From Atopobium sp. (GTDB taxonomy: Bacteria > Actinomycetota > Coriobacteriia > Coriobacteriales > Atopobiaceae): DNA of 24,437 nucleotides. Made by a program: the position numbers and the translations under genes. Location of the stretch: assembly GCA_015259105.1 (NCBI GenBank), contig JABZGZ010000010.1:1-24437 (forward strand), given 5' to 3'. The notes below the pieces were generated by a model. That model had not been told where the DNA came from, ran no database searches, and saw only the letters and a list, made by a program, of their open reading frames with translations. Below are positions 22,201 through 24,437 of the stretch, one piece after another. Position 1 is the stretch's first letter. The number at the start of each line of letters is the position of its first letter.

Positions 22201-23923
22201 ACTCTTTGGAGAGCTGGTAGGTATCAGTAAAGGTGACTGTCTGACCGTTTTCCGTGTGGGTGGAAATAAGCTGAGCTACCACGCTGCTGTTGGCATTATC
22301 AAAAGTGACCTTCAATTGTGGCTTCTGAGGTGTGGCGAGAGTCGCATTTGAAGCAGAATGAGCATCCAGGTTTGCATTGGTTACATCGACCGTTCCAGAA
22401 ACCTGGATTTGATCTCCGATGGTTCCAGAAGTAGTCAGAGAGACAGATGCGTTCTTGAACTCAGTGTCACCTGGATACCAACGATACGAGGTGTTGAGCG
22501 CTCCATGGTTGTGGACAACACCCTCTGCGGTACCCGTAAGAACCAGCTGATCACGAGAAAAACCAGCAGACGTTATGGTTAACGTTAAAGGATTAGTTCT
22601 GCCAGCATAACAAGGGCTGCCGCTGCTGGCTTCACAGTTAACAAAGGTGCCCTTCCACGTTCCCACCAGTCCGCTGTAGTCGTACTTAAGTCCTGCCGAG
22701 GGACTGGCTGTGTCGAGCGACCAGGTGCCCGTAGAGGCATCAAACGTAAATGAAGCCGTAATATCGCAGGTGAGCGAGCCATAGAAGGTCGGTGAAACAC
22801 CTGACATTCTTACCCAGCAAGTCTGCTGTTCACGATCAAAACCCGCATCAAGAACAGTAAACGTTGCGCCAGAGAACTGCGAGCTATAAGAAATAGCTTC
22901 GTTTGGATTTTTTTCATCAAGCTTAGCCAGTACATCACCGATGGCATCAAGGACTTTTGTTGTGGAAACACCTGAAGTTGCCTGGTAGGAGACAGATTGG
23001 GTTTCTTCATCACCAATAGCGTTCCAGCCCTGGGTATTTGCGTATCCTAACTTGGAAATCTTCGTGGCAGCAATTGCGTTACCCGTGTAGGTAAGGCGTA
23101 CGACAGAGTTGGCGTAGCCTGTGGCGCCAAACTGAGCAGCATCGCTGGAGATTGCCGTGGTACTTCTTGTGCGAGAAACAACTTCAATGCCCGTAAGGAG
23201 TAAGGACTCATCGGCATCATATTCACCAGGAGTCCATGTTGGAGCTGCTGCTCGTGTACGAGCGTCAGCGATAACGGTATCTGTTGAAGGTACATTGCTC
23301 ACGCGAATAAAGAACACGATAACTGCAGATAAAAGAGCAAGACTTAAAAGCGCAAGAATGCCAGAAAGCAAGCTGTAGCGGCGTACAAACCTAAACAGCG
23401 CACGACGCCTGCTGCGAAGATAGCTTGAAAACGTATCAGCAACATCTTTTATAGACGTTGCGTCATCGTCAGACGCTGTATCACCCGCGCTTACAGCGCT
23501 TTTGGAAGGAACCTCGGCGGTTTTGGACTCTGAGTGTTCGTGGGCGCTCTCTTCAAGCTCTTTAAGGCGAGCTTCTACCGCAGAAAGGTCCTGCGTTAGA
23601 GCTGCATCGTTTACGATTTTCTCCAGGTCAGTTGTGCTGTCCGCATCGTTTTCAGAAGAGTCTTCATCTGAAGCCGAACCGTCCTCTTCGCCGTCTTCGT
23701 CTAGACCAGGAAAGATGGGGCTGACAATTTCCATGATGTAGTCTTCGTCAGCGGCAGCCATGTCAGCAGCAATAGGGTCAGTGACCTCTTCAAGCTCGTC
23801 GATCTTCTCGCCATTAGCGGCAGTTGCCTCAACAGTCTGAGCATCAAGGGTCTTCTGATCAGAAGAGGTGTCCTCTGCAGCAGGCGTGTTATCTGGTTGT
23901 GAAGTTTTGTTCTTAGAAGTCAT
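22199..23923 (-). CDS. Uncharacterised one-pass membrane protein with acidic cytoplasmic and extracellular domains
   Basis: A 574-residue protein I do not recognise as a whole. Residues 1-175 are Glu/Asp/Ser-rich and probably disordered in the cytoplasm. Residues about 183-207 form one membrane helix with positive charges before it (RSRRRALFRFVRR), so the C-terminal 365 residues should lie outside. That part is rich in Ser and Thr and holds exactly four Cys (369, 386, 430, 438), which could make two disulfides. The last 160 residues, with LVGTWKGTFVNC and LTLTITSAGF, look like a beta-barrel or lipocalin-like fold, an inference from the alternating pattern. GAGG precedes the ATG. It is transcribed alone. 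Confidence 0.8.
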   Translation of the reverse strand: MTSKNKTSQPDNTPAAEDTSSDQKTLDAQTVEATAANGEKIDELEEVTDPIAADMAAADEDYIMEIVSPIFPGLDEDGEEDGSASDEDSSENDADSTTDLEKIVNDAALTQDLSAVEARLKELEESAHEHSESKTAEVPSKSAVSAGDTASDDDATSIKDVADTFSSYLRSRRRALFRFVRRYSLLSGILALLSLALLSAVIVFFIRVSNVPSTDTVIADARTRAAAPTWTPGEYDADESLLLTGIEVVSRTRSTTAISSDAAQFGATGYANSVVRLTYTGNAIAATKISKLGYANTQGWNAIGDEETQSVSYQATSGVSTTKVLDAIGDVLAKLDEKNPNEAISYSSQFSGATFTVLDAGFDREQQTCWVRMSGVSPTFYGSLTCDITASFTFDASTGTWSLDTASPSAGLKYDYSGLVGTWKGTFVNCEASSGSPCYAGRTNPLTLTITSAGFSRDQLVLTGTAEGVVHNHGALNTSYRWYPGDTEFKNASVSLTTSGTIGDQIQVSGTVDVTNANLDAHSASNATLATPQKPQLKVTFDNANSSVVAQLISTHTENGQTVTFTDTYQLSKE

Positions 23924-24031
23924 AGCGCCTCATTACCGTATGAACCTGCTGTAATTTTCTCACAATTACGTAACTTGTGTACCCTCATCCTGTGCAGATA
24001 GGGAGGTATCGGTTTAAAAATCGCCTAGTGG

Positions 24032-24040
24032 TGGTACACT
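24032..24040 (+). promoter_or_regulatory. Candidate prfA promoter (extended -10)
   Basis: TGGTACACT combines TG, one base and TACACT at 24035-24040, an extended -10 element. A weak -35 candidate TTTAAA lies 16 bases upstream at 24013-24018. The predicted start near 24047 leaves a leader of about 90 bases before prfA. Confidence 0.4.
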
Positions 24041-24058
24041 TCTTTAGTTGAATTCTCA

Positions 24059-24116
24059 CCTCGCAAGCAGCTTTGCAACAGTTGGTCGCAAGCCAATGGG
24101 CCAAGCGCGCACGAGG
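24059..24116 (+). other. Possible structured leader RNA of prfA
   Basis: CCTCG (24059-24063) can pair with CGAGG (24112-24116) to close a domain holding two short hairpins: GCAA/TTGC, which shares its first base with the closing stem, and TTGG/CCAA at 24082-24096. Stems are only 4-5 bp, so this could be chance. It matches no leader class I know. Confidence 0.3.
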
Positions 24117-24136
24117 CACTTATCTTAGGAGCAAGA

Positions 24137-24437
24137 ATGCGTGACAAGCTAGAAAAAATCGTTGAGGCCTATGCTGAGCTTGAGCAAAAGCTTGCAGACC
24201 CAGCCGTTGTCTCTGATCCAAAAGAGTATGCTCGCGTAGCAAAAGAGCACTCTAATCAGGCGGACTTGGTTGCTCACGCCAATAAGTACATCACTGCCCT
24301 CGATGACATTGAGGCGGCAAAAGAGCTTCTCAACGCCACTTCTGATCCAGAAGAAAAAGAGATGCTGCAGGAAGATATTGCTGCTAATGAAGAGATGCTT
24401 CCTCAGCTTGAGGATGAGATCAAGGTCATGCTAATCC
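24137..24437 (+). CDS. prfA: Peptide chain release factor 1 (5' part)
   Basis: The first 100 codons of RF1, cut by the window end. The N terminus reads MRDKLEKIVEAYAELEQKLA followed by DPAVVSDPKEYARVAKEHS, the helical domain 1 typical of RF1 and distinct from RF2, which carries a programmed frameshift. RF1 ends translation at UAA and UAG. The PxT and GGQ motifs lie beyond the window. TTAGGAG lies 6 bases upstream of the ATG. Confidence 0.95.
   Translation, partial: MRDKLEKIVEAYAELEQKLADPAVVSDPKEYARVAKEHSNQADLVAHANKYITALDDIEAAKELLNATSDPEEKEMLQEDIAANEEMLPQLEDEIKVMLI

Overview
The window looks like a chromosomal segment of an anaerobic, moderately low-GC actinobacterium of the class Coriobacteriia, most like Atopobium/Lancefieldella or Olsenella. 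That placement is an inference from the protein style, the single-chain pyruvate:ferredoxin oxidoreductase, the mannose-family PTS, and the RF1 and SRP RNA context. It was not checked against a database. I see no mobile element, CRISPR array, integrase or origin.

Layout. Positions 1-420: the 3' end of an unidentified gene, a terminator, and two minus-strand tRNA genes (Arg-ACG, Ser-GCT), each with an encoded CCA and its own terminator. 475-2042 (minus): gluQ and a GNAT acetyltransferase, two bases apart. 2183-4488 (plus): purH and an unrecognised 220-residue protein. 4489-4883: a 395-base leader with hairpins. 4884-8438: a very large, highly codon-biased PFOR gene ending at a perfect-palindrome terminator. 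8587-10738: an overlapping murT/gatD-like pair. 10824-13556: a QueT-type transporter, a LytS-like histidine kinase and a LytTR response regulator. 13609-14782: a metallophosphoesterase and a convergent PAP2 phosphatase whose 3' ends overlap. 14876-15193 (minus): thioredoxin. 15346-17676: a hypothetical gene and pgi. 17677-18106: a long AT-rich gap. 18107-20794: mannose-family PTS IIA, IIB, IIC and IID. 20887-22123: a small membrane protein, the small SRP RNA and a DedA protein. 22199-23923 (minus): a one-pass membrane protein. 24137 to the end: the 5' part of prfA.

How the parts relate. The PTS, Pgi and PFOR outline fermentative sugar use: phosphorylating uptake, glycolysis, then pyruvate oxidation to acetyl-CoA with reduced ferredoxin. 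GluQ (glutamylation of queuosine in tRNA-Asp) and QueT (uptake of a queuosine precursor) both point to queuosine salvage, although they lie 9 kb apart.

The most striking observation is the MurT/GatD-like pair. In other bacteria MurT/GatD amidates lipid II using glutamine. Here the GatD-like subunit has Gly where the nucleophilic Cys is expected and Ile where the catalytic His is expected, and the MurT partner has lost several C-terminal signature residues. The pair therefore looks like a non-glutaminase derivative with an unknown job. Other points worth checking are the queT/two-component cluster without a preQ1 riboswitch, the PFOR leader, the unidentified gene after purH, and a possible structured leader in front of prfA.
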